A stretch of DNA of 64,000 nucleotides from NCBI RefSeq assembly GCF_002240355.1, contig NZ_CP016353.1:973501-1037500 (forward strand), given 5' to 3'. Below the pieces are notes generated by a model, which was not told the DNA's origin, did not search any database, and saw only the letters and a list, made by a program, of their open reading frames with translations. Every line of letters begins with the position of its first letter. The stretch's first letter is position 1. Of this stretch, positions 7,169-17,067 are shown piece by piece. Position numbers and translations under genes: made by a program. The stretch comes from Prauserella marina. Lineage in GTDB: Bacteria; Actinomycetota; Actinomycetes; Mycobacteriales; Pseudonocardiaceae.

Positions 7169-10100
7169 ACCTGGTGACCCCGTTCGAGATCGCGCAGGCA
7201 CTCGGGCTTCACTCGCCCACCGAAGAGCAGGCCGCGGTGATCGCGGCACCACCCGAGCCCGCGCTCGTCGTCGCGGGCGCGGGAGCCGGCAAAACCGAGA
7301 CGATGGCGGCGAGGGTCGTGTGGCTGGTCGCCAACGGCCTTGTGGTGCCGGAACGCGTGCTCGGGCTGACCTTCACCCGCAAGGCCGCCCGCCAGCTCGC
7401 CGACCGGGTGAGGGCGCGGCTGCGCAGGCTCGCCGGTTCCGGGCTGCTCGACCGGATCGACCCGGGAGGCTCGCGGAGGATGGCGGTGCTGACCGGCGAG
7501 CCGACCGTGCTGACCTACCACGCCTACGCGGGAAGGCTGCTGGCCGAACACGGCCTGCGTCTTCCCGTCCCGCCGGGAGCGAGAATGCTGTCGGAGACGG
7601 CTTCCTGGCAGATCGCCCACCGGGTCGTGTCCACATGGGACAACGATCTCGACACCGACAGGGTGCCCGCCTCGGTGACCGCGCAGGTGCTCTCGCTCGC
7701 CGGGGAGCTGGGCGAACACCTCGTCGATCCGCGCCGTCTTCGCTCCTACACCGAATGGCTCACGCGCGTCGTGGAGTCGGCGCCGAGGGCGAAGGGCCAG
7801 CGGGCGAACTTGCCGGTGGCGCTGGCCGACATCGTCGCGGCCCAGCGGTTCCGGCTCGACCTGCTGCCGCTTGTCGAGGCATACCAGCAGCGCAAGCGGG
7901 CCGAGGGTGCACTCGACTTCGCCGACCAGATGTCGCTGGCCGCGACGCTCGCCGACACCCATCCAGAGGTCGTCGAGGGCGAACGCGACCGTTACGGAGC
8001 CGTGCTGCTCGACGAATACCAGGACACCGGTCATGCCCAGCGAGTGCTGCTGCGCTCGTTGTTCGGGGGACAACGGCCGATGCCGGTCACCGCCGTCGGC
8101 GACCCCCTGCAGGCGATCTACGGCTGGCGAGGTGCGAGCGCGGCGAACCTGCCCCGGTTCACCACCGACTTTCCCCGCCTTGAGGGACTTTCGCTCGGCC
8201 CGGCGAGCGAATACGGCATGGTGACGAGTTTCCGCAACCCGCCGGAGGTGCTGACGCTCGCGAACGCGGTCGCCGAACCGTTGCGGGAACAGGGACTCGG
8301 CGTCCGGCGGTTGCGGGCCCGCGAGGGCACCGGGCCAGCCGATGTGCGGTGCGCGCTGCTCACCGACGTGCGGGCCGAGCGGGAATGGCTTGCCGAAACC
8401 ATGGCGGAGGCGTGGTTTTCCGAGAAGGAGGCCAAGGGTGCTCCGCCGACCGCGGCCGTGCTGGTGCGCCGCCGCGCCGATATGGCGCCGGTCGCCGCGG
8501 CCCTGCGCGAACGCGGACTGCCCGTCGAGGTGGTCGGGCTCGGCGGGTTGCTCGACGAGCCGGAGGTCGCCGATCTCGTCGCGACCCTCAGGGTGCTGGC
8601 GGAGCCGTTGTCCGGCACGGCCGCGGCCAGGTTGCTGACCGGAGCCCGCTGGCGGTTCGCCGCCGCCGATCTCGGCGCGCTGTGGCGAAGGGCGGGCGAA
8701 CTGGCCACCGACGGCGACGTGCTCGTCGCGGAGAAGGCGGAACAGACCGGGCTCGTCGACGCCATCGACGACCCCGGTGACGGCGAACGCTACTCGCCGG
8801 AGGGCTACGCGAGGATCCGCAGGCTCGGCGGCGAGCTCGCTGCGCTGCGCCGCAGGCTCGACCAGCCGCTGCCCGAACTGGTCGCCGACGTCGAGCGCAC
8901 GATGCTGCTCGACGTCGAGGCGCTGGCGAGGCCGGGTGGCGCGGGAAGGGCCCATCTCGACGCCTTCGCCGACGTGGTCACGGAATACGCCGAGAATTCA
9001 CCCACCGGAACCCTGCTGTCCTTTCTGGACTATCTCGCGACCGCCGAGCACGCCGAGGACGGGCTCCCTCCCGGCGAGGTCGAGGTCGTCGCCGACAGAG
9101 TGCAGGTGCTCACCGCGCACTCGGCGAAGGGGCTCGAATGGCACCTCGTCGCCGTCCCGCACCTCGTGCGCGACACCTTTCCCGGCAAGCGAAGGTCGTC
9201 CTCGTGGCTGCGGACCGTTCCCGAACTGCCTGCCACGCTGCGCGGGGACGCGCCGGACCTTCCCGATCTGGTCCTGCACGAGAGTGACGACCGCAAACAG
9301 GTACTCGAAGCCTGCACCGAACACGAGGAACGGTTCGCGCAGCGGCACGCCGAAGAGGAACGCAGGCTCTGCTACGTCGCGCTCACCAGAGCCGAGCACG
9401 CGCTGTTGTGCTCGGGGCACTGGTGGAACGAGACCAGCGCGAAACCGAAGGGGCCATCGGAGTTCCTGACCGAGATCGCCGATACCGTCGCCGCCGACGA
9501 CCAAATCGGATCCATTGTGGAATGGGCGGAGGAGCCCGCCGTCGACGATGTCAATCCGCTCACCTCCGCTTCGCGGTCGCTCGTGTGGCCGGTGGATCCG
9601 CTCGGCGCGCGCCGCGACGACGTCAGGCAGGGCGCCGATCTGGTACTGGACGCGCTTGCCGAGCTTGACCTTCCGCTCGACGAGGACGATCCGGACGGTT
9701 GGATCGCCGACACCGACGTTCTGCTCGCCGAGCGGGAGAAAGCACATGGCCGGGCCGACGAAGTACCGCTTCCAGGCGCGCTTTCGGTGAGCCAGCTCGT
9801 CGAGCTCGCCGGAAAACCGGAAGCGCTCGCCCGCAAGCTTCGCCGCCCGCTTCCGTTCCCTCCCAACGCCTACGCAAGAAGGGGGACCGCGTTCCACGGC
9901 TGGCTGGAACGCCGGTTCGACGGCGACCGGCTGCTGGAGATCGACGATCTTCCCGGCGCTGCCGACGTCGGCGCGGCCCCCGACAGCGAACTCGACGCGC
10001 TGCGCGACGCGTTCGAGCGCAGCACGTGGGCACACCGGACCCCGCACGACGTCGAGGTGCCGTTCTCGACCGACATCGGCGGGGTCACCGTGCGAGGCAG

Positions 10101-10368
10101 GATGGACGCGGTGTTCGCCGATCCGGACGGCGGCTGGACCGTCGTCGACTGGAAGACGGGAGCCGTTCCGGAGGGGAGCGCTCTTCCGGCGTTGTCCGTT
10201 CAGCTCGCCGCCTACCGCCTTGCCTGGGCAGGGCTTTCCGGAACCCCGCTTGAGAAGGTCAGGGCCGCGTTCCACTACGTGCGCCACGACCGCACCCTGC
10301 GCCCGGTCGACCTGCTCGACGGGGCCGGTCTGCGTGAGCTCCTGCGTTCCGTGCCGGACAGCGGCTAG
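7165..10368 (+). CDS. adnB: AdnB subunit of the AdnAB helicase-nuclease
   Basis: 1067 residues, the second motor-nuclease of the AdnAB heterodimer. Walker A GAGAGKTET lies at about 37-45, Walker B DEYQDTG near 283, and the GDPLQAIYGWRG helicase motif follows. The C-terminal RecB nuclease has GRMDAVF and VVDWKTG (about 993), the catalytic D..DXK set. In mycobacteria AdnB is the leading motor. The ATG at 7165 overlaps the adnA stop by 4 nt, giving tight coupling; an upstream frame start at 7027 lies inside adnA and was rejected. Confidence 0.94.
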   Translation: MNLVTPFEIAQALGLHSPTEEQAAVIAAPPEPALVVAGAGAGKTETMAARVVWLVANGLVVPERVLGLTFTRKAARQLADRVRARLRRLAGSGLLDRIDPGGSRRMAVLTGEPTVLTYHAYAGRLLAEHGLRLPVPPGARMLSETASWQIAHRVVSTWDNDLDTDRVPASVTAQVLSLAGELGEHLVDPRRLRSYTEWLTRVVESAPRAKGQRANLPVALADIVAAQRFRLDLLPLVEAYQQRKRAEGALDFADQMSLAATLADTHPEVVEGERDRYGAVLLDEYQDTGHAQRVLLRSLFGGQRPMPVTAVGDPLQAIYGWRGASAANLPRFTTDFPRLEGLSLGPASEYGMVTSFRNPPEVLTLANAVAEPLREQGLGVRRLRAREGTGPADVRCALLTDVRAEREWLAETMAEAWFSEKEAKGAPPTAAVLVRRRADMAPVAAALRERGLPVEVVGLGGLLDEPEVADLVATLRVLAEPLSGTAAARLLTGARWRFAAADLGALWRRAGELATDGDVLVAEKAEQTGLVDAIDDPGDGERYSPEGYARIRRLGGELAALRRRLDQPLPELVADVERTMLLDVEALARPGGAGRAHLDAFADVVTEYAENSPTGTLLSFLDYLATAEHAEDGLPPGEVEVVADRVQVLTAHSAKGLEWHLVAVPHLVRDTFPGKRRSSSWLRTVPELPATLRGDAPDLPDLVLHESDDRKQVLEACTEHEERFAQRHAEEERRLCYVALTRAEHALLCSGHWWNETSAKPKGPSEFLTEIADTVAADDQIGSIVEWAEEPAVDDVNPLTSASRSLVWPVDPLGARRDDVRQGADLVLDALAELDLPLDEDDPDGWIADTDVLLAEREKAHGRADEVPLPGALSVSQLVELAGKPEALARKLRRPLPFPPNAYARRGTAFHGWLERRFDGDRLLEIDDLPGAADVGAAPDSELDALRDAFERSTWAHRTPHDVEVPFSTDIGGVTVRGRMDAVFADPDGGWTVVDWKTGAVPEGSALPALSVQLAAYRLAWAGLSGTPLEKVRAAFHYVRHDRTLRPVDLLDGAGLRELLRSVPDSG

Positions 10369-10379
10369 GCTCCGCCATC

Positions 10380-11453
10380 GTGCTCAAGCGCCTGAGGCGG
10401 ATTCCCCTCATCGATCAGCCGGGCCACACCCTCGTCGGTGTCGTCAGGATGCCGGAAACCAAGATCAGCCCGCTTGCCTCGATCATCAGGCGGATCATCG
10501 GAGCGCTCGCCTTCCTGTTCGCCGCCGTGTTCATCGTCTACATCGGCAGGGACGGCTACCGCGACAACAACGGGGACGGGCTGTCCTTCCTGGACTGCGT
10601 GTACTACGCGACCGTGTCACTGTCCACCACGGGCTACGGCGACATCGCGCCGGTGACGCCGATGGCAAGGCTGGTCAACATCGTCGTGATCACGCCGCTG
10701 CGGGTGATGTTCCTCATCGTGCTGGTCGGCACCACACTGGAGGTGCTCACCGAGCGTTCCCGCCAGGCGCTGCGGATCCAAAAATGGAGGCACAGGGTGC
10801 GTGACCATGTCGTGGTCGTCGGATTCGGCACGAAAGGCCGTTCCGCGGTCAACTCGCTGCTCGCCGAGGAGGGCACCGAGCCCAATCAGGTCGTCGTCGT
10901 GGACACCGACCAGCAGGCACTCGACGCGGCGAGCGCGCTCGGCCTCATCACCGTGCATGGCTCCGCCACCAAATCCGACGTGCTGAGAGTGGCGGGCGCG
11001 CAGCGGGCGAGGGCGATCGTCATCGCCCCGAACAGGGACGACACGGCCGTGCTCGTGACGCTCACCGCGCGCGAACTCGCGCCGAAAGCGAGCATCCTCG
11101 CCTCGGTGAGGGAAGCCGAGAACGTGCACCTGCTGAAACAGTCGGGCGCCGACCAGGTGGTGGTTTCCAGCGAGACGGCGGGCAGGTTGCTCGGCATCGC
11201 CACGAGAACCCCGCTCGTCGTCGACATGGTCGAGGACCTGCTGACCCCGGAGACCGGGCTCGCGATCGCGGAACGGCCGGTCGAGCAGTCGGAGGAGGGC
11301 GGCTCGCCCCGGCATCTGCCCGACATCGTGCTCGGCATCGTGAGGGACGGCAGGCTGTACCGGGTGGACGCGCCGGAAGCCGACGCCATCGAGCCAGGTG
11401 ACCGGTTACTCTATGTTCGCAAGGTCACCCCTGCCGAAGGCCGGAAAAGCTGA
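10380..11453 (+). CDS. Potassium channel with TrkA-N/RCK domain
   Basis: 357 residues from GTG 10380, 11 nt after adnB. Two predicted membrane helices (about 41-60 and 99-121) flank a pore loop with the K+ filter TGYGD at about 83-87, so the subunit is of the two-helix channel type. A cytosolic RCK domain follows, starting VVVVGFGTKGR with a Rossmann glycine pattern and VVDTD as nucleotide-binding acid; a TrkA-C-like segment ends the protein. Equivalent to the mycobacterial cation-channel gene Rv3200c downstream of adnB. An ATG at 10449 would shorten it by 23 residues without touching the first helix. Confidence 0.88.
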   Translation: MLKRLRRIPLIDQPGHTLVGVVRMPETKISPLASIIRRIIGALAFLFAAVFIVYIGRDGYRDNNGDGLSFLDCVYYATVSLSTTGYGDIAPVTPMARLVNIVVITPLRVMFLIVLVGTTLEVLTERSRQALRIQKWRHRVRDHVVVVGFGTKGRSAVNSLLAEEGTEPNQVVVVDTDQQALDAASALGLITVHGSATKSDVLRVAGAQRARAIVIAPNRDDTAVLVTLTARELAPKASILASVREAENVHLLKQSGADQVVVSSETAGRLLGIATRTPLVVDMVEDLLTPETGLAIAERPVEQSEEGGSPRHLPDIVLGIVRDGRLYRVDAPEADAIEPGDRLLYVRKVTPAEGRKS

Positions 11454-11538
11454 GGTCAGCGATAGGACGGTGGCCGGGGATCCCTCGACACTTCCGGTTT
11501 TCTGTGCACAGCGCGATTGATCTGGAAACATTGGCCCG

Positions 11539-12012
11539 GTGCGGCAACGAGCGGATCACCATGGGCGGCCTCAGCCACCCCTCACCTGGAAGGTGCTCGG
11601 CGTTGCCGCGGCCACTGGCCTGTTGATCGTGTTCGCGAGCTGGTGGGCTGGGCCGGGTTTGTTCGGCAGCGCTCAAGCCGAGGCGACCGAGACGGTCGAG
11701 GCCACCGTGACACTGCCAGCCGATTGCTCACGCGCCGACGCCGAGGAAACCGTCCGGTTCGAACTCGGCGGCGAGACGAGAAGCGGCACGCTCAGCGGCT
11801 GCGGGCACGACCAGGACGAGCAGGTCGAGATCGCCGTCCCTGCCGAATCGGCGCCGGGGCTGGTCGACGTTCAGCTCGCCGCGACCGCGCCGGGAAGCCA
11901 CGATCTGCGCAGGCCGGTCGGTCTCGCGCTGCTGGTGCTCAGCTGTGCGGCGGGCGGCGTCTACGCGTTCCTCGTCGCCCGTGGCCCCCGGCGGCCCTTC
12001 GCCGTGCTGTAG
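11539..12012 (+). CDS. Hypothetical membrane protein with extracytoplasmic domain
   Basis: 157 residues from a GTG start. A helix at about 17-40 (VLGVAAATGLLIVFASWWAG) is followed by a roughly 85-residue acidic, beta-rich stretch with two cysteines (ADCSRA and SGCGHD, possible disulfide), then a second helix at about 126-146 and a basic tail. This suggests an external loop anchored at both ends. The family was not recognised. Convergent with the zinc peptidase. Confidence 0.6.
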   Translation: MRQRADHHGRPQPPLTWKVLGVAAATGLLIVFASWWAGPGLFGSAQAEATETVEATVTLPADCSRADAEETVRFELGGETRSGTLSGCGHDQDEQVEIAVPAESAPGLVDVQLAATAPGSHDLRRPVGLALLVLSCAAGGVYAFLVARGPRRPFAVL

Positions 12013-12042
12013 AAACCGTGCTGTAGCCGCCGGGTAACAACG

Positions 12043-13176
12043 TCAGGACACGTCGCCGCTACCGGCCGCGAAGGTGTTGCAGTCGACGATCCGGTTGTCG
12101 TAGGCACCGGCGCGCCACCATGCCGCGTAGTTCTGGTTGCTGCCGTGGTCACTGGTCCCCGAGGTGTCGTCGCCCCGCGTCTCCTGATCGAACCACGCCT
12201 TGTCGTACATGTCCCTCGTGATGGTGCCGCCCCTGTCGACGTGCGCGCCGAGGAACATTCCCGAGAAGCACTGAGCCTGCAATTCCTTGCGGCGCGACAT
12301 CTCCTGGCCCTCCGGGGTGTTCTCGCCCGCCGCGTAGATCGCCTCCCATGCGGCGTCCATGATGCCGGCCACCTCCTGGACGTGGTGGCCGTACTCGTGG
12401 GCGAACAGCGCGAGATAGACGCCCGGGTTGTCGCCGTAGAGATCGGTCTGCAACCCCGCGAAGGGCACGTACAGGTTGTTCTCGCAGTAGTAGGCGGCCG
12501 TGGCGATGCCGACCTCGATCGTCCCGCACGCGGTGTCGAAGCTGGAGCCGGAGGGAAAGTGCAGTGTCGGCGATTCGAACGGGAGATCGTAGGCATCGAG
12601 GAAAGGACCCCACGCCGCGTCGAGGCACTCTCCCGCCGCGGTGAAGAACGCCTCGGCCGCGGCGGGATTGCTCTCCCACGCGGGCAGGTTGCACGCGAGG
12701 TTTTTCAATCCCGCGTCGGGATCCTGGAGGATCGGATGGTCGGCGAGCTTGAGAATTTTTCGCGGCCCCTGCTCGGCCGTGGCGCTGCTCTCCGGAGTGG
12801 AGGTCGCACTGCTCGTCGTGGTCGATTCGGTGGTGCCGCTCGACGCGGTCGTCGGCGCCGGTTCGGTGGTGCTGGTCGCCGCGTTGTTGGTGAACCCGCC
12901 GTCGGCCGATTCGTCTCCGCCCCCGGTGAGCGTGAACACCACGACGAGGCCGAGTACGAGCAGCACGACGCCGCCGAGCGAGGCCGCGATGATCGGGCCT
13001 TTCGGCTTGCGGGGTGGTGGCCCCGCCGGATAGCCGAACTGGGGTGGCTGCTGGTGCCAGCCCTGGTTCGGTGGTCCCTGCTGTCCGTAAGGTCCTTGCC
13101 CGCCGTAGGGGCCTTGTGGTCCTTGCGGCCCTTGCTGTCCGTAAGGGCCGGGCGGCCCGTGCGGCGGTTGCGTCAT
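12043..13176 (-). CDS. Neutral zinc metallopeptidase (YpfJ/PF04228 family), membrane anchored
   Basis: 377 residues. The first 60 are a Gly/Pro/Gln-rich PYGQQGPQGPQ-type segment, then a transmembrane helix (IIAASLGGVVLLVLGLVVVF) and a Ser/Thr linker, so the catalytic domain is outside. The zinc motif HEYGH begins at His260, followed by ELQAQCFSG with the third-ligand region, as in YpfJ-like peptidases. Substrates of the family are not defined. The start at 13176 gives MTQPPHGP; an in-frame GTG at 13188 is possible. The divergent neighbour is a multi-pass membrane protein. Confidence 0.85.
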   Translation of the reverse strand: MTQPPHGPPGPYGQQGPQGPQGPYGGQGPYGQQGPPNQGWHQQPPQFGYPAGPPPRKPKGPIIAASLGGVVLLVLGLVVVFTLTGGGDESADGGFTNNAATSTTEPAPTTASSGTTESTTTSSATSTPESSATAEQGPRKILKLADHPILQDPDAGLKNLACNLPAWESNPAAAEAFFTAAGECLDAAWGPFLDAYDLPFESPTLHFPSGSSFDTACGTIEVGIATAAYYCENNLYVPFAGLQTDLYGDNPGVYLALFAHEYGHHVQEVAGIMDAAWEAIYAAGENTPEGQEMSRRKELQAQCFSGMFLGAHVDRGGTITRDMYDKAWFDQETRGDDTSGTSDHGSNQNYAAWWRAGAYDNRIVDCNTFAAGSGDVS

Positions 13177-13337
13177 GTGCCGTCCCACGATCGATCGAGT
13201 TCCGGGTCAGCATAACGATGGCGTCTCGCGTGCTGGGGCCGCTTGCACAATCCTGAAGGCGGCCCTGGGTACGGTCCCGAGTGCCACTCGAATGCCACGA
13301 GGGCGTGACCGTGAAGGTGAAATGCGAGGATTGCTCC

Positions 13338-14276
13338 ATGACCGATGCGAGTGGCGGGTCGAAACAGGATCCCGACGATGGGCCGAAGGGGTTTTCCCGG
13401 TACCCCCAGTACCCGCAGAGCGGCCACCGGCATCCAGGGCAGCAGCCCGGTGTGATTCCGCTGCGCCCGCTCGCGCTCGGCGAGATCATGGACGGCGCGG
13501 TCACCACGCTGCGCAAGTACGCGCGCGTCGTGTTCACCGCCTCGGCCGTGGTCGCGGTCATCAGCGCGCTGCTCTACCTCGCGGCCGACGTGTGGCTCCT
13601 GGATCACCGCGACGCCGTCGTCATCGACACCAGCGCCCCGCAGGAGGAACAGCTCAACCAGGCGCTCGCGGTGCTCGGTGACGGACTCAAGGAGAGCGCC
13701 GTCATCGCCGTGATCACGCTGCTCACCCAGACGTTCCTCACCGGCTACCTGATGATCGTCGTCGGCAAGGCCGTCCTGGGTCAGTCGATCACCTTCGGCC
13801 AGATCTGGGAGGACCTCAAGCCGAGGATGCTTCCGCTGCTCGGGCTCACGCTGCTGGTCACCGTGATCGTCGGGATCGGGATCGTGCTGCTGGTGATCCC
13901 CGGCATCTGGGCCTACGTCGTGCTCAGCCTCGCCACACCGGCGCTGATACTGGAGCGCGCGACGGTCGGCCAGGCGATGCGCCGCTCCGCGCTGCTGGTG
14001 CAGGGCGCCTGGTGGCGGGTGTTCGGCGTGCTGATCGTGGCGCTGCTGGCGACCTTCGTGATCGGGTTCCTCATCCAGATCCCGTTCGGCATGCTCACCA
14101 GCAACCCCGTCGGCACCGCGCCGTCGATGGGGGACCTGCTGCTGCGGGAATTCGGCAACGCGATCGCGCAGACCATCACCGTTCCCTTCGCGGCGGCGGT
14201 GACCGCGCTGCTCTACATCGATCAGCGCATGCGAAAGGAAGGGCTCGACAAGGAACTGTCGAAGGCCGCCGGCTGA
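13338..14276 (+). CDS. Multi-pass membrane protein, glycerophosphodiester phosphodiesterase membrane-domain-like
   Basis: 312 residues from the ATG at 13338, chosen because it begins the soluble Pro/Gln-rich head. After about 60 residues there are roughly six helices, including a very hydrophobic GLTLLVTVIVGIGIVLLVIP block followed by the WAYVVLSLATPALILE signature of the GpdP-membrane/DUF7847-like group. No catalytic residues are visible. Related actinomycete proteins are annotated as the membrane part of a phosphodiesterase, but enzymatic activity cannot be claimed here. Confidence 0.65.
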   Translation: MTDASGGSKQDPDDGPKGFSRYPQYPQSGHRHPGQQPGVIPLRPLALGEIMDGAVTTLRKYARVVFTASAVVAVISALLYLAADVWLLDHRDAVVIDTSAPQEEQLNQALAVLGDGLKESAVIAVITLLTQTFLTGYLMIVVGKAVLGQSITFGQIWEDLKPRMLPLLGLTLLVTVIVGIGIVLLVIPGIWAYVVLSLATPALILERATVGQAMRRSALLVQGAWWRVFGVLIVALLATFVIGFLIQIPFGMLTSNPVGTAPSMGDLLLREFGNAIAQTITVPFAAAVTALLYIDQRMRKEGLDKELSKAAG

Positions 14277-14383
14277 CTCCTCGCGCCGATCCACGGTGGA
14301 CGGACCAGAGGGACGTGTTCGCGGTGAGCTGACGGGCTCCTCCGCCGGGTAATCCGGCCCCCGTTGTCCCGTAGGGTGTGAAC

Positions 14384-15679
14384 ATGGCCGTACCCGAGCT
14401 ACCAGAGCTACACAGACTCACTCTCGACAACGGCCTGCGGGTCGTGCTCGCGCCCGATACGACCGCGCCGGTCGTCGGTGTCAGCGTGCACTACGACGTG
14501 GGCTTTCGCTCAGAGCCGGAAGGGCGCACCGGGTTCGCGCACCTTTTCGAGCACCTGATGTTCCAGGGCAGTGAGAGTCTGGAGAAGCTCGCGCACTTCC
14601 GGCACGTACAGGGCAGTGGCGGCAGTTTCAACGGCTCGACCCACCCCGACTACACGGACTACTTCGAGGTACTGCCCTCGGCCGCGCTCGAACGCGCCCT
14701 TTTCCTCGAAGCGGACCGGATGCGGGCGCCGAAGCTGACTCAGGAAAACCTCGCCAACCAGATCGACGTGGTGAAGGAAGAGATCAGGCTCAACGTGCTG
14801 AACCGCCCCTACGGCGGATTCCCGTGGATCCTGTTGCCGCCGGTGCTGTACTCGACCTTTCCCAACGCGCACAACGGCTACGGTGACTTCACCGATCTCG
14901 AACAGGCGACGCTCGACGACTGCGCCGCCTTCTTCGACACCTACTACGCCCCTGCCAACGCGGTACTCACCGTCGCGGGCGACTTCGAGGTCGAGCGGGC
15001 CCGCGAACTCGTCGAGAAACACTTCGGTGACGTTCCGGCGAGGCCGAAGCCGCACCGGCCCTCGTTCGCCGAGCCGAGGCCGAGCTCCGAACTGAGGGGC
15101 AACCACGTCGACCCGCACGCGCCGCTGCCCGCGCTCGCGGTCGGCTACCGGATGCCCGATCCCGTCAACGAACTCGACGGCTACCTCGCCCACCTCGTGC
15201 TGGCCGGTGTGCTGACCGACGGCGACGGCTCCCGGTTGCAGCAGCGGCTCGTGCACGGGGAGCCGCTGGTCACCGACATCAGCGCGGGGGCGGGCCTATT
15301 CGGCCCGTTCGAGGCGCGCGACCCCGACACGTTCTCGGTGACGGCCATCCACGCGCCCGACGTGAGCGCGGATCGCGTGCTCGGCGCGCTCGACGAGGAA
15401 CTGGAAGCACTCGCGGCGACCCCGCCGGGCGAGCGCGAGCTGGCGAAGGTCACCGCTAGGTGGAGCGCGAACCTGCACGCCGAACACGACCGCCTGGTGT
15501 CGAGGACGCTGGCGCTCGGCTCGTTCGAATTGCTGCACGGCGACCCCGCGCTCGCCTACGGGGCTGCCGAACGGATCGCGGCCGTCACCGCGGAGCAGGT
15601 CGCCGAGGCCGCGAAGGGCCTTCGGCCCGACTCGCGAGCCGTTCTCGTCGTCGAACCGGAACAGGGAGGCATTCAGTAA
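14384..15679 (+). CDS. M16 family zinc peptidase, catalytic subunit
   Basis: 431 residues of the insulinase/processing-peptidase family. The inverted zinc motif HxxEH is present as HLFEH (His53-His57), with the downstream Glu in VVKEEIRLN. The second half is the usual inactive M16 lobe. ATG 14384 was preferred to the GTG six bases earlier. The stop codon overlaps the start of a second M16 gene (TAATG), and that partner lacks the zinc motif, so the two probably form an obligate heterodimer. Confidence 0.9.
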   Translation: MAVPELPELHRLTLDNGLRVVLAPDTTAPVVGVSVHYDVGFRSEPEGRTGFAHLFEHLMFQGSESLEKLAHFRHVQGSGGSFNGSTHPDYTDYFEVLPSAALERALFLEADRMRAPKLTQENLANQIDVVKEEIRLNVLNRPYGGFPWILLPPVLYSTFPNAHNGYGDFTDLEQATLDDCAAFFDTYYAPANAVLTVAGDFEVERARELVEKHFGDVPARPKPHRPSFAEPRPSSELRGNHVDPHAPLPALAVGYRMPDPVNELDGYLAHLVLAGVLTDGDGSRLQQRLVHGEPLVTDISAGAGLFGPFEARDPDTFSVTAIHAPDVSADRVLGALDEELEALAATPPGERELAKVTARWSANLHAEHDRLVSRTLALGSFELLHGDPALAYGAAERIAAVTAEQVAEAAKGLRPDSRAVLVVEPEQGGIQ

Positions 15680-17067
15680 TGGCGCCGACGTCAGCGACCC
15701 ACCGCGGTGCGGAGGAAATCGGCCGTACCGCGCTGGGCGTGAGGCCCCTTCCCGAGCTGGGGCATCAGCGCGCCGCGGCCGACCTTGCCCACGTGGACAC
15801 CGTGCTCGGCAACGGGCTGCGAGTACTCGCCGTCCGCAAGGCCAACGTTCCGATGGTGGAGCTGCGACTGGCCATCCCGTTCGCCGGGGACGACCCGATG
15901 CATCCCGCGACGGCCGAGGTGCTCGCCGAGACCATCGCGACGGGGACGGCGAGGAGGGACAGGGTCGCCATCGACACCGAGCTGGCGCTCATCGGCGGCG
16001 ACCTCGGCACCTCGGTCGACCCCGAGCACCTGACGGTGTCGGCGGGATCGCTTGCCGCCGGGCTGCCCACGCTGCTCGACGTGCTCTCCGACGTGCTCAC
16101 CAACGCGTCCTATGTGGACGGTGAGGTGGCGAGGGAGAGCGCGAGGATCGTCGAACGGCTCGCCGTGGCACGCACCCAGCCGCGCGTGATCGCGAGGGAA
16201 GCGTTGCAGCGCCGCCGGTACGGCAATCACCCCTGCACGCGAGAGATGCCGCAGCCCGAGGACGTCGCGAAGGTGACTCCAGGCGCCGTGAAGGCACTGC
16301 ACGCGGCATCGGTCCTGCCGAGAGGATCCGTGCTCGTGCTCGTCGGTGACATCGATCCCGACGGCGTCGTCGGGCAGGTCGAGAACGCGCTGCGCGAATG
16401 GCACTCCGACCGCTCAGCCGCCGTGCTCGCGCCGCTGCCCGATCTCGCACCGGGCGACCTGTTGCTCGTGCCGAGGGCGGGCGCGGTGCAGTCGCAGTTG
16501 CGGCTGTCCGCGCAGGCACTGTCGCGCACCGATCCCCGCTATCCCGCGCTGCAACTGGCGAACCTCGCCTATGGCGGCTATTTCTCGTCGCGGCTGGTCG
16601 AGAACATCCGCGAGGACAAGGGATACACCTACAGCGCGCACTCCGGTTTCGAGTTCACCGGCGACAAGGCGACGGTGCAGGTCGATGCCGACACCGCCAA
16701 CGAGGTGACCGCGGCAGCGTTGCTGGAGACCCGGTACGAGCTGGGAAGGCTCGGTCTCGTGCCGCCTTCCGGCGCCGACGTCGACTCGGTGCGCCAGTAT
16801 GCAGTCGGCTCGCTGCTCATCGCCTCGTCGGCGCAGGCAGGTCTCGCCGCGCAGCTCACCGCGCTCGCCGTGGTCGGCCTCGGCGCGGAATGGCTCGCCG
16901 AGCACCCGCGCAGGCTCGCGGCCGTCACCACGGAGGACGTTGCTCAAGCGGCCCTCGACTTCTTCGCCCCGAGCAGGTTCACCGGGGTCGTCGTCGGCGA
17001 CGCGGACACGCTCGCGCCTCAGCTCACGGCGCTCGGAGGAGTAACCGTGGAGGCCACCGACTCATGA
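15679..17067 (+). CDS. M16 family peptidase, non-catalytic partner
   Basis: 462 residues. Where HxxEH is expected the sequence reads MHPATAEVLAETIA, so zinc binding is lost. It keeps the substrate-side Arg/Tyr signature in REDKGYTYSAHSGF that completes the active site of a partner in heterodimeric M16B peptidases. Coupled upstream to the catalytic gene by a one-base stop/start overlap and downstream to nudC by ATGA. The start at 15679 discards an open-frame extension lying inside the upstream gene. Confidence 0.87.
   Translation: MAPTSATHRGAEEIGRTALGVRPLPELGHQRAAADLAHVDTVLGNGLRVLAVRKANVPMVELRLAIPFAGDDPMHPATAEVLAETIATGTARRDRVAIDTELALIGGDLGTSVDPEHLTVSAGSLAAGLPTLLDVLSDVLTNASYVDGEVARESARIVERLAVARTQPRVIAREALQRRRYGNHPCTREMPQPEDVAKVTPGAVKALHAASVLPRGSVLVLVGDIDPDGVVGQVENALREWHSDRSAAVLAPLPDLAPGDLLLVPRAGAVQSQLRLSAQALSRTDPRYPALQLANLAYGGYFSSRLVENIREDKGYTYSAHSGFEFTGDKATVQVDADTANEVTAAALLETRYELGRLGLVPPSGADVDSVRQYAVGSLLIASSAQAGLAAQLTALAVVGLGAEWLAEHPRRLAAVTTEDVAQAALDFFAPSRFTGVVVGDADTLAPQLTALGGVTVEATDS

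Noticed and set aside
6949..8955. Long 668-codon open frame antisense to adnA/adnB
   Set aside because: Its composition is Arg/Gly/Pro/His shadow type, it has no recognisable domain, and it is fully covered by the well-supported helicase-nuclease genes on the other strand.
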